The notes beneath the pieces are model-generated. The model ran no database searches and was not told where the DNA came from. It worked only from the letters and a program-made list of their open reading frames with translations. Source: DASVEE01 sp036399695 (GTDB lineage: Bacteria > Acidobacteriota > Thermoanaerobaculia > Gp7-AA8). From it: a stretch of DNA of 6,685 nucleotides. A program made the translations under genes and the position numbers. Where the stretch lies: NCBI GenBank assembly GCA_036399695.1, contig DASWMP010000223.1, positions 1 through 6,685 on the forward strand, read 5' to 3'. Positions 1 through 6,537 of the stretch are shown piece after piece; the stretch's first letter is position 1, and every line of letters begins with the position of its first letter.

Positions 1-15
1 GTTCTGCCGTCGATG

Positions 16-152
16 AACCGGCGCCTGCGGGCGCGGACAGACAGGAGTGTCTGTCCCACATTCAGATTCCGCCGAATATCGGCACCCGCGGGCACGCTGG
101 CATTCAATGTGGGACAGACACTCTTGTCTGTCTGCGCCCGCAGGCGCCGGTT
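16..152. repeat. Long imperfect palindrome (47-bp stem, 43-nt loop), left repeat unit
   Basis: Positions 16-62 pair with 152-106 as reverse complements over 47 bp. There are two mismatches (35 with 133, 44 with 124), and both would be G-U wobbles in a + strand transcript. Each arm contains its own smaller hairpin: GGACAGACA (35-43), loop GGAG, TGTCTGTCC (48-56) in the left arm, and GACAGACA (113-120), loop CTCT, TGTCTGTC (125-132) in the right arm. The loop (63-105) holds a short stem GCCGA/TCGGC (71-83) and the palindrome CCCGCGGG (85-92). No convincing reading frame is present. This looks like a dispersed structured intergenic repeat of the REP/BIME or MITE kind. The family is not identified and no transposase is nearby. 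Confidence 0.85.
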
Positions 153-222
153 TCTAATCAGGCCATCAGAGTGTGTGCGCTCCGTTTTGAGACACCCTCC
201 GTTCGCCACCGCCCTCCGACAC
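76..222 (+). repeat. Left copy of the long inverted repeat bracketing the window
   Basis: Positions 81-201 are identical, as reverse complement, to 6559-6679: 121 bp with no mismatch by direct reading. The match continues outward for 5 nt (76-80) past a one-base insertion in the right copy. It continues inward through 202-222 with 16 of 21 bases matching 6558-6538. The inner, diverged part contains the module CGGAGNGCGGTGGC in reverse complement at 205-218. The copy overlaps the palindrome at 16-152, so the two descriptions cover one composite unit. Near-perfect identity over non-coding DNA suggests recent copying, gene conversion, or a constrained repeat family. Confidence 0.9.
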
Positions 223-245
223 GGAACGTCTACCAGTCCGGATGG

Positions 246-262
246 TTGACTCATCGTTGACA
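246..262 (+). promoter_or_regulatory. Tandem TTGAC boxes upstream of the first gene (weak promoter candidate)
   Basis: TTGACT at 246-251 and a consensus -35 hexamer TTGACA at 257-262 form an 11-bp direct repeat (GTTGAC twice). They lie 50-65 bp before the first start codon, in the short gap between the repeat and the gene. No good -10 hexamer is found 16-18 bp downstream of either box. The promoter reading is therefore weak, and a regulator site or chance is equally possible. Apart from these boxes and the repeat unit, I see nothing in positions 1-312. Confidence 0.2.
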
Positions 263-312
263 CCGAACCCCATCGACAGCGCCGGCCTGGTTGCTTCATC
301 ATTCCCTCTCCG

Positions 313-1029
313 ATGGGTCTCCTGTTCCGCCGGTTTCTCTGCGCGCTCGCGCTGTGCGCGGCCCTGTCCGCGCGCGCCGACGTGCGTGCCGTGCTCCGCG
401 CGCCCGCGGATGGAGCAGTCCTGCGCGGCGGCTCGCGCGCGACGGTCGCGTGGTCCGCGCCCGAGCTCCCCGCCTTCGTGGAAGAGTGGGAAGCGTTCCT
501 CTCGGTCGATGGCGGCGAATACTACGGCTACCGCATCACTCCCCACCTCGACGTCGAGCGCCGCGAGTTCACGTTCGAGGTCCCGAACGTCGAATCCGGC
601 CGCGCGCGGATTCTCATCCGCGCCGGCAACGAGCATCGCGAGACCGAGCTCGAGACCTCGCAGACCTTCGTCATCGAACAGGACCCTGCCCTCGCCCTCG
701 CGGCGCCGCCCGTCGAGATCGTCGAGGACGAGCGTGGCGAGGCGGCGCGCGAAGGGGACCCCGGCGTTGTCGAATGGATCGACGGCGATCGCGAAGGACG
801 CGAGCTCGTCGAGCGCAACGCCTTCGCGCACCAGTGGCTCCTCGCGGCCACGACCATCACCGGGCCGGAATCGCGCTGCGACGAAGAAGAAGCTGCCGGC
901 TCGCTCCCCGCGCCGCGGAACATCGCGGCGCGCTTCCTTCGCGCCTCACCTCACGCCACCCCCCACGTCACGCCGCGCCATCGCAGCGGACGCGACGTAC
1001 TCCTCTCCTATCGCCGCCTGAACATTTAG
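313..1029 (+). CDS. Exported protein with N-terminal Ig-like (Kre9/KNH-like) domain, 238 aa
   Basis: The function is not recognised. Residues 1-22 form a signal peptide: RR, then a hydrophobic run FLCALALCAALS, then an ARA cleavage motif before Asp23, so the protein is exported. Residues about 27-122 have an Ig-like beta pattern. It opens with APADGAVLRGGSRATVAWS and ends with alternating strands around FTFEVPNV and RARILIRAG. That resembles the P-x-G...aGs..tI.W opening of Kre9/KNH-type extracellular domains; this is my pattern reading, not a search result. Residues 123-238 are acidic, then Arg/His/Pro-rich, with no domain seen. The ATG at 313 is the only ATG after the in-frame stop at 247-249, although it lacks a Shine-Dalgarno. 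Codons stay G/C-ending to the TAG, which argues against a frameshift. The receptor gene starts 57 nt downstream, so co-transcription and a role beside the receptor are plausible but inferred. Confidence 0.75.
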   Translation: MGLLFRRFLCALALCAALSARADVRAVLRAPADGAVLRGGSRATVAWSAPELPAFVEEWEAFLSVDGGEYYGYRITPHLDVERREFTFEVPNVESGRARILIRAGNEHRETELETSQTFVIEQDPALALAAPPVEIVEDERGEAAREGDPGVVEWIDGDREGRELVERNAFAHQWLLAATTITGPESRCDEEEAAGSLPAPRNIAARFLRASPHATPHVTPRHRSGRDVLLSYRRLNI

Positions 1030-1075
1030 CGCGCGCGGTTCGGTCGCCTCTCTCCGTTTCCGTTTTCACAAACGC

Positions 1076-1081
1076 AAGGAG
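1076..1081 (+). promoter_or_regulatory. Shine-Dalgarno AAGGAG for the receptor gene
   Basis: AAGGAG lies 5 nt before the ATG at 1087 and directly in front of a signal peptide, which fixes the start. The same hexamer and the same 5-nt spacing recur at the third large gene (4353-4358). Confidence 0.85.
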
Positions 1082-1086
1082 AACCC

Positions 1087-4068
1087 ATGCGAAGAATCGC
1101 AATCTCGATTGCGGTGCTGGCACTGCTCGCCGTGTCTGCATTTGCGCAATCGCCCAACACCTCGTCGCTCATCGTCCAGGTCGTCGACCAGAGCGGCGCC
1201 GTCGTCCCCGGCGCGCGCGTCTCCATCGTCAACGACGCCACCGGCGCGGCGCGCGAATCCATCTCCGGCAGCGACGGCAGCGCCACGATTGCGGCGCTCC
1301 CGCTCACCGGCACCTACACGGTCAGCGTCACGAGAGAAGGCCTCACGAACGAGCAGCGCCGAGGCATCGCCCTCCGCTCCGGCGAGACCGCCACGTTGCG
1401 CGTCACGCTGCTCGTCGGCTCCGGAGCGGCCGGCGTCACCGTCTACGGCACCGCCGAGGGGGTGCGCGCCGATCCGCAGATCGGGCGGAGGTTCGATACC
1501 GCCCTCATCGACGAGACTCCCATCCTCGGACGCAAGATCACCACCCTCCCGCTCTTCAACGCCGCCTTCCGCCAGGCCAAAGGCACGGGCGACCTGTTCG
1601 TCAACGCCACCTACTTCGTCACCGGCGCCGGCTCGCGCCGCACCACGACCTACACTCTCGACGGCGCCAACAACGACGAGGGCTGGGGACGGCAGACGAT
1701 GATCGCGCAGCTCCCCCTCGGCGCCGTCGAGGAAGTCACCGTCCTCTCCAACGCCTTCTCCTCCGAATACGGCTGGACCGCCGGTCCGGCCGTGAACGTC
1801 GTCACCAAGTCCGGCACGAACGACTTCAAAGGGGAAGCGCTCTACATGGTCCGCCCCGGCTCCTGGCAGGCGGACCAGTTCTCGACGAGCGGCTTCTGCC
1901 CCCCCGGCGTCGATAGCTGCACCACGCCCGGCACGCTGCAGGCCGTCAACCCCGTCGACATCCCCGACGAGCTCGATCAGTACTCGCTCTCCGCCGGCGG
2001 TCCGATCTTCCGCGACCGCACCTTCTTCTTCGCCGCCGCCGATCACACACGGCAGGACCGCACGACGTTCCTCTCCTCGTCGCTGCCGGCGTTCCTCCTG
2101 CCCGCGGATGGCGACCTCTCGTACACCGGCCACTACCGGCAGACGCTCGTCAACGCCCGTCTCGATCACATGCTGAACGGGACGAACACGCTGATGTTCC
2201 GCACGAACTTCGACGACATGTACGACGACAACCCGCAGGACGCGGTCGGCGGCACGAACGCGCCGAGCGTCGCGCGCCGCTACTCGCGCCGCGCCTGGAC
2301 GGGCCAGGTGAACGAGACCGCGGTGCTGAGCACGAACCTGCTCAACGAAGCACGCTTCGCCTACCTCAACGGCGATCCGGTGACGAAGTGGGAAGCGCAG
2401 GAGCTCGCGACGACGTACACGCGCGCCGGCCCGGTGCCGTTCACGATCGGCCAGTCGCGGTCGGCGGATCTCTACGGCCGCCAGTTCCAGCTCGCCGATA
2501 CGCTCTCCTGGTCCCGCGGCAATCACTACGTCCGCTTCGGCGCCAGCGCGATCCGCCATACCTCCGGCGGCACCGGCAGCGAGCCCGGCACGCCGATCCT
2601 CGGCACGTTTACTTTCCGGAACACCACCACCGCGCCGTTCGATCAGCTCACGCTCGCCGACGTGCAGCAGTACACGCAGCCGATCAGCTTCGGCATCGAC
2701 AGCTACGAGCTGACGCAGAGCCTCTACACCGGCTTCGTCCAGGACAGCATCCGCTGGCGCGATCTCACGGTCGATCTCGGACTGCGCTACGACCGGCAGA
2801 CGCTCACCAGCGATACGAACAACTTCGCCCCCCGCCTCGGTTTCGGCTGGCATCCGGGCGGCGATCCCCGCCTCGCCATCCGCGGCGGCTACGGCATCTA
2901 TTACACGCAGATCCGCTCGAACGCCGTCGCCGGCTACCTCGTGAACGGCCTCGACGGACTGACCACCTACACCGCCGTCCCCGGACAGCTCGGCTTCCCC
3001 ACCTGCCTCACCGGCGACTGCCTGCCGCTGTCGTTCGATCCGCGCACGCTGCCGGCGTCGCAGATCCCCGCACGCGACATCACGATCCGCGCCGGACAGG
3101 CCGACTTTTACCGCGAGCAGTTCGCCCGCTACGGCCTGAGCTTCGACGCGCTGCTGCCGAACTACCCGGACAAGCTGGTGAATCCCCGCAGCGAGGTGAC
3201 GTCCATCGGCGCCGAGCGCGAATTCTTCAAAGGCCTCTTCGTCGGTGCGGACGTCGTCCATCAGCACTGGACGGACCTCGACCGCACCGTCGATCTCAAC
3301 GCGCCTTCCCCGTTCGATCGCACCGCGCCCGGACAGGTGCGCTCGGTCGCGCAGGCGAACGCCACGCGTCCCATCCTTCCTGTCCCCGGCGGCGTGCGGC
3401 AGGTCAACGTGCTGATGAACCTCGGCGAAGCCGATTACAACGGCCTGCAGACGCAGCTCAGCTACCGCGGCAACTCCAAGCTCTACGCGGCGCTCAGCTA
3501 TACGCTGTCGAAAGCGACGAACACGTTCGAACCGGATGGCAACGGCATCGGCGCCAACCAGAGCGTCATGACCCGCCTCGGTGAAGAAGAGCGTGGCCCG
3601 AGCGTCCTCGATCAGCGCCACCGCGCCGTGCTCACGCTCACCTACCAGCTTCCGTTCGACATCACCGCCGGCACCGTCGCGCAGTACGCGTCGGCCCGTC
3701 CGTTCAATGCCGTCACCGGCGTCGACAACAACGGCGACGGCGCGAACAACGACCGCCCCGTCATCGACGGCGAAGTGATCCGAAAGTCGGCGTTCCGCGG
3801 CACGCCGACCTCCGAGGTCGCCGCCTTCATCGAGGCTCGCCTCTTCCAGACCTCCGCCGGCGCCATCCTGCTGCGCCTCGAAGGGTTCAACCTGCTGAAC
3901 CACGGCAACTACCTCGGCCGCGGACAGCTCACCTACGGCGACACCGGCACGGCGAATCCCACGTTCGGACAGCTCGTCTCCGTCGGCTCCACGACGAACG
4001 CTCTGCCGGCCTTCGCCAACGTCGACCCGCCGCGCATGTTCCAGGCGCAGATCCGATTCCTGTTCTGA
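1087..4068 (+). CDS. TonB-dependent outer-membrane receptor, Oar-type, with carboxypeptidase regulatory-like domain (993 aa)
   Basis: Predicted outer-membrane beta-barrel receptor that imports a ligand (unknown here) using energy from the TonB-ExbB-ExbD complex. Residues 1-20 are a signal peptide ending AFA before Gln21. Residues about 27-112 form a carboxypeptidase regulatory-like beta-sandwich (DQSGAVVPGARVSIVN, then GTYTVSVTREGL), typical of Oar/SusC-like receptors. Residues about 130-245 are the plug, with TYTLDGANN and the family signature NVVTKSGTNDFKGEA. The remaining ~740 residues are barrel, alternating aromatic strands with polar loops. A DNNGDGANNDRP motif (residues 880-891) is typical of the C-terminal half of this family. 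The protein ends MFQAQIRFLF, and the terminal Phe fits the outer-membrane assembly signal. About 1000 aa is usual for the family, so the gene looks complete. The only cysteines I noticed form two close pairs, C271/C278 and C640/C645. It sits 57 nt after the upstream gene and ends just before two hairpins. Confidence 0.95.
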   Translation: MRRIAISIAVLALLAVSAFAQSPNTSSLIVQVVDQSGAVVPGARVSIVNDATGAARESISGSDGSATIAALPLTGTYTVSVTREGLTNEQRRGIALRSGETATLRVTLLVGSGAAGVTVYGTAEGVRADPQIGRRFDTALIDETPILGRKITTLPLFNAAFRQAKGTGDLFVNATYFVTGAGSRRTTTYTLDGANNDEGWGRQTMIAQLPLGAVEEVTVLSNAFSSEYGWTAGPAVNVVTKSGTNDFKGEALYMVRPGSWQADQFSTSGFCPPGVDSCTTPGTLQAVNPVDIPDELDQYSLSAGGPIFRDRTFFFAAADHTRQDRTTFLSSSLPAFLLPADGDLSYTGHYRQTLVNARLDHMLNGTNTLMFRTNFDDMYDDNPQDAVGGTNAPSVARRYSRRAWTGQVNETAVLSTNLLNEARFAYLNGDPVTKWEAQELATTYTRAGPVPFTIGQSRSADLYGRQFQLADTLSWSRGNHYVRFGASAIRHTSGGTGSEPGTPILGTFTFRNTTTAPFDQLTLADVQQYTQPISFGIDSYELTQSLYTGFVQDSIRWRDLTVDLGLRYDRQTLTSDTNNFAPRLGFGWHPGGDPRLAIRGGYGIYYTQIRSNAVAGYLVNGLDGLTTYTAVPGQLGFPTCLTGDCLPLSFDPRTLPASQIPARDITIRAGQADFYREQFARYGLSFDALLPNYPDKLVNPRSEVTSIGAEREFFKGLFVGADVVHQHWTDLDRTVDLNAPSPFDRTAPGQVRSVAQANATRPILPVPGGVRQVNVLMNLGEADYNGLQTQLSYRGNSKLYAALSYTLSKATNTFEPDGNGIGANQSVMTRLGEEERGPSVLDQRHRAVLTLTYQLPFDITAGTVAQYASARPFNAVTGVDNNGDGANNDRPVIDGEVIRKSAFRGTPTSEVAAFIEARLFQTSAGAILLRLEGFNLLNHGNYLGRGQLTYGDTGTANPTFGQLVSVGSTTNALPAFANVDPPRMFQAQIRFLF

Positions 4069-4078
4069 ATCACTGACC

Positions 4079-4112
4079 AGTGGAGGACGGACAATCTTGT
4101 CCGTCCTCCACT
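4079..4112. terminator. Perfect 15-bp hairpin after the receptor gene (terminator or repeat element)
   Basis: AGTGGAGGACGGACA (4079-4093) is followed by loop ATCT and the exact reverse complement at 4098-4112. It begins 10 nt after the receptor stop, a terminator position, but no T-run follows on either strand, so classical intrinsic termination is uncertain. The inner stem GGACGGACA/TGTCCGTCC is a variant of the GGACAGACA/TGTCTGTCC stem in the left-end repeat. The hairpin is therefore probably a member of the same repeat family. Confidence 0.7.
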
Positions 4113-4122
4113 CGACGCATCG

Positions 4123-4162
4123 ATCTCGGAGAGCGGTGGCAAACGCCACCGCTCTCCGAGAT
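4123..4162. terminator. Perfect 18-bp hairpin between convergent ORFs
   Basis: ATCTCGGAGAGCGGTGGC (4123-4140), loop AAAC, and the exact reverse complement (4145-4162). It lies 10 nt after the first hairpin and 7 nt beyond the stop of the minus-strand mini-ORF, so it could end transcripts from both directions. On the + strand the stem is followed by a weak TTACTCT, not a real T-run. Its core CGGAGAGCGGTGGC matches a module found in both flanking repeats (205-218 reversed, 6542-6555). A repeat-family origin is therefore likely in addition to any terminator role. Confidence 0.7.
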
Positions 4163-4169
4163 TACTCTG

Positions 4170-4259
4170 CTACGCCAGCATCTCTGCGAGCGCGGCGTAA
4201 TCGCCGGTCTTCTGCATCCGCGTCCGGACGACGTGCTTGAGGTCTTTCTGCTGTGGCAT
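4170..4259 (-). CDS. Small 29-aa basic ORF with strong ribosome binding site
   Basis: Read on the minus strand, AAGGAG (4271-4266) lies 6 nt before an ATG at 4259, and the frame runs 29 codons to TAG at 4170. The peptide starts MPQQKDLKH and contains RTRMQKTGDYAALAEMLA. It is basic at the N-terminus and likely helical. The R-M-x-K-T-G-(E/D)-x-Y pattern recalls a short N-terminal segment I associate with several uncharacterised bacterial proteins; this is a memory-level resemblance, not a search. It is convergent with the receptor gene, divergent from the 4364 gene, and its stop lies 7 nt from the 18-bp hairpin. It may be a real mini-protein or the 5' remnant of a longer gene cut off by repeat insertion. 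The ribosome site and motif argue for real coding; the length makes it uncertain. Confidence 0.5.
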   Translation of the reverse strand: MPQQKDLKHVVRTRMQKTGDYAALAEMLA

Positions 4260-4265
4260 CACGCT

Positions 4266-4271
4266 CTCCTT
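4266..4271 (-). promoter_or_regulatory. Shine-Dalgarno AAGGAG for the minus-strand mini-ORF
   Basis: The reverse complement of 4266-4271 is AAGGAG, 6 nt upstream of the ATG at 4259-4257. It is the same hexamer as at the two receptor-like genes on the other strand, and it is the main reason to take the 29-codon ORF seriously. Confidence 0.5.
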
Positions 4272-4297
4272 CGTACCAACCGCGGCGCCATCCTCCG

Positions 4298-4303
4298 TAC
4301 AAT
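4298..4303 (+). promoter_or_regulatory. Possible -10 element TACAAT in the divergent spacer
   Basis: The ~104-bp spacer between the divergent starts (4260-4363) must hold the promoter of the 4364 gene if that gene is transcribed independently. TACAAT matches five of six bases of the -10 consensus in otherwise GC-rich DNA. It would give a leader of roughly 50-55 nt. No matching -35 hexamer is visible 16-18 bp upstream, so the call is tentative. I see no riboswitch-like structure here. Confidence 0.25.
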
Positions 4304-4352
4304 GGCGGCCATCAGCCACGATCGCCTGACGACGGTGTCCATAGAGCCGTGC

Positions 4353-4358
4353 AAGGAG
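4353..4358 (+). promoter_or_regulatory. Shine-Dalgarno AAGGAG that fixes the start at 4364
   Basis: The open frame extends upstream to an ATG at 4253. However, AAGGAG lies 5 nt before the in-frame ATG at 4364, and the signal peptide begins there. The 37 codons in between read as low-complexity R/P/H-rich sequence, so the internal start is preferred. Confidence 0.8.
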
Positions 4359-4363
4359 CAGAA

Positions 4364-6514
4364 ATGCGCCCGCTATCGTTGATGAGAGCTTTGTTCCGCG
4401 TCACTCCTCTGGTCTTCAGCTTCATGGCCTTTGACGTCGCCGGGCAGCCTTCGCCGCCGCCCGCCCGCTTCTGCATCGGGGCACCCGGCACCGATCTCTT
4501 CGCCGCCGATTGCCGCAACGTGACGGCCGATGCGATCGAGGTCTCTCCCGAAACGAAGACGCGCGCCTGGGCGCATCTCGACGGGGCACGGAAGCTCCTG
4601 ACCCTCGGCACGCTGCCGCCCGACGCCACCACCGTCACCTTCGCGGCGAAACCGGCGGCGCTGCTCTCCGTCACCGGCGTCACGAATCGTGACTGGCCCG
4701 TGGCCACGACGCTGACGCTCGCGCAGAAGGCGGCGCAGTGGACGGTGACGATCCCGCGCAACGAGATCACGACGCTCCGGGCCATCGCCCTTGCGGACGG
4801 GACGTACGACGTGCGCATTGCGGCCCCGCATCATTTCCCGCTGGAACGGAAGGGCACGAAGTTCTCCGTCGAGACTCCTGTGCTTTTGAGTGAGCTGCGG
4901 TTGCAGCCCCTTCCACGCCTGCGCGGCACCTTCGCCGACAAAGAGGGCAACCCGCTCGCCGACGTGCGGGTCACGACGCCGGACGGAAAGCTGCTCGCCA
5001 CGTCGGGCGCGACCGGCGAGATCGCCGAGGAGTTGCAGGAGCGGCTGCCGGAACGGCTGTTCGCGCGGCGGGACGGCTTCGCCCATAAGACCATCGAGCT
5101 CTCGAAAGCGGCCGACGTCGATCTCGGGCGCGTGGTGATGACCGCCGGCGCGACGCTGACGATCGACGTCGACCGTAACGATTACGCCGGCGCGCTCACC
5201 GCCTCGCTGATTCGTACGCACGAGCACGTGCAGGGCAACCGCACGACGTTCGCGTCGCAGCAGATCGACGGACAATCGTCGCAGATCGTGCTGCATGACC
5301 TCGAGGCGCGCGACTACATCCTCATCCTCCGCGGCGAGGAGCCGCTGCAGACGATCCTGCTGCCGCTCACGCTGGGCAGCGCTGAAAAGAAGAGCATGTC
5401 CGTCTCGCTCGACGCCTCCAGCGTGCGTGGCGCCGTCCATCGCGGTGCCGGCCCGTACGAAAACGGCGCGATCGCCTTCTCGTCGGGCAACGGCGAGTGG
5501 TTCGCCGAGGCGAAGACGGATGGCGAGGGGCGCTTCACGAGCGAGGCGTGGTTCAAAGGAGACGTCTCCGTGACGGTCGCGCACACGCCCGGCTCGGCCT
5601 ACCGCACCGTCCGGACGGTGAGCGCGCCGGTCAATGAGTGGGACATCGCGCTGCCGGACCGGAAGATCACCGGGATCGTGGTGGAGAAGGCCACCGGCAA
5701 GCCGCTCCCGAATGCCCTGCTGATGATGCGCTACGAGTTGCAGGGGCCGCCCGTTCTCGGCGGCGCGACCAGCATGAAAGTGCGGGAGGACGGCACGTTC
5801 GAGCTCGACCTGCTCGAGCCGGGCTCGTTCGACTTCGAGGCACGGCTCGAGCCCTTCCTCCCGAAGCAGGAGCGGGTGGAGCTGACGGCGGCCGACCGGG
5901 AGCGGCGCGTGCGTCTGGAGCTCGAGGAGGGAATCAAGGTCCGCGTGCAGGTCCAGGATGCGAGCGGCCGCCCGCCCGCAGGCGCGGAGCTCATGAGCGT
6001 GCGCACCGACCGCCGCCGCCCGGGCGGACGCTGGCCTGTCGACGCCACCGGGGCCGGCACCGTCATCCTGCAAGCGGATGAAGTGAAGACCGTCTGGGCG
6101 CTGACGCCGCAGGACACGTTCGCGCAGTTCACCGTCCGCGCGTCCGAGAGCGGCACGCGTCCGGTGACGGTGTCGCTCCCGCCGCCCGTGGCCACGCTCG
6201 TCGTGCGCGCGGTCCGCGAAGACGGCACGCCGGTGCCGGGCGTGCACATCTTCATGCGCCACAACGGCGTCTTTCTCGACGACGACGTCCGCTCCTACTT
6301 CGGCGCGCGCCGCGGCACGCCGATGCGCACCGGCTCCGACGGCACCATCGCCCTCGCGCAGATGCCCGCCGGCGCGTACGAGCTGTGGGGCTGGGAAACG
6401 CCGTCGATGCACGTCGGCAGCGACGGCCGCCCGATGGGCGACGTGGCCCGCATCAACGCGCTGGCCGGCCCGAACGAGGTACGGCTGGTGATGAAAGTAC
6501 CCCAGGAAAAGTAA
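4364..6514 (+). CDS. Exported multi-domain protein of serial carboxypeptidase-regulatory/Ig-like modules (716 aa)
   Basis: No enzymatic domain is recognised. The N-terminus MRPLSLMRALFRVTPLVFSFMAF resembles a signal peptide, with cleavage likely near VAG (residues 25-27). A first region (about 30-180) carries a Cys pair (C37, C50) and beta-rich sequence. About six beta-sandwich units of 70-105 residues follow: 184-258 (RGTFADKEGNPLADVRVTTPDG), 263-350, 351-430 (VRGAVHRGAGPYENGAIAF), 433-520 (ITGIVVEKATGKPLPNALL), 524-605 (VRVQVQDASGRPPAGAELM) and 609-712 (LVVRAVREDGTPVPGVHIFM). Several show the carboxypeptidase-regulatory pattern: strand, D/E-x-x-G-x-P-hydrophobic-x-x-A/V, later a DGxF/DGTI turn and a GxY/GSF-type strand. 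Boundaries are approximate. Such arrays usually mediate binding or form a rigid stalk in the periplasm or at the surface. No transmembrane anchor, LPXTG or C-terminal sorting motif is seen. The gene follows the receptor gene on the same strand but has its own spacer. A partnership with the receptor is inference. Confidence 0.85.
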   Translation: MRPLSLMRALFRVTPLVFSFMAFDVAGQPSPPPARFCIGAPGTDLFAADCRNVTADAIEVSPETKTRAWAHLDGARKLLTLGTLPPDATTVTFAAKPAALLSVTGVTNRDWPVATTLTLAQKAAQWTVTIPRNEITTLRAIALADGTYDVRIAAPHHFPLERKGTKFSVETPVLLSELRLQPLPRLRGTFADKEGNPLADVRVTTPDGKLLATSGATGEIAEELQERLPERLFARRDGFAHKTIELSKAADVDLGRVVMTAGATLTIDVDRNDYAGALTASLIRTHEHVQGNRTTFASQQIDGQSSQIVLHDLEARDYILILRGEEPLQTILLPLTLGSAEKKSMSVSLDASSVRGAVHRGAGPYENGAIAFSSGNGEWFAEAKTDGEGRFTSEAWFKGDVSVTVAHTPGSAYRTVRTVSAPVNEWDIALPDRKITGIVVEKATGKPLPNALLMMRYELQGPPVLGGATSMKVREDGTFELDLLEPGSFDFEARLEPFLPKQERVELTAADRERRVRLELEEGIKVRVQVQDASGRPPAGAELMSVRTDRRRPGGRWPVDATGAGTVILQADEVKTVWALTPQDTFAQFTVRASESGTRPVTVSLPPPVATLVVRAVREDGTPVPGVHIFMRHNGVFLDDDVRSYFGARRGTPMRTGSDGTIALAQMPAGAYELWGWETPSMHVGSDGRPMGDVARINALAGPNEVRLVMKVPQEK

Positions 6515-6537
6515 GAGGCGCATGGGACGGCGCGGCA

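Noticed and set aside
16..152. CRISPR array or tRNA/rRNA-like structure in the left-end repeat
   Set aside because: The repeats are inverted, not regularly spaced direct repeats, and there are no unique spacers. The fold has no tRNA-like cloverleaf or CCA end.
13..249. 78-codon + strand open frame over the left repeat, and minus-strand frames over the right repeat (ending near 6651) with the same peptide VGQTLLSVCARRRRF
   Set aside because: The shared peptide is only the translation of the inverted repeat. It is Arg-rich, has no ribosome site, and runs through a 47-bp palindrome. Such frames tend to be mis-annotated as hypothetical proteins.
291..1916. 541-codon + strand frame overlapping the first gene and the receptor start
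   Set aside because: It is extremely Arg-rich, uses poor codons, and overlaps two better genes in other frames.
1066..4149. 1027-codon minus-strand open frame opposite the receptor gene
   Set aside because: It is an antisense shadow of a GC-rich gene. The peptide is monotonous in R/A/G/V/E/D with no domain, and it would overlap a clear receptor gene with signal peptide, domains and ribosome site.
4253..4363. Upstream extension of the multi-domain gene to the ATG at 4253
   Set aside because: The 37 extra residues are low-complexity and lack a ribosome site. AAGGAG and a signal peptide point to the ATG at 4364.
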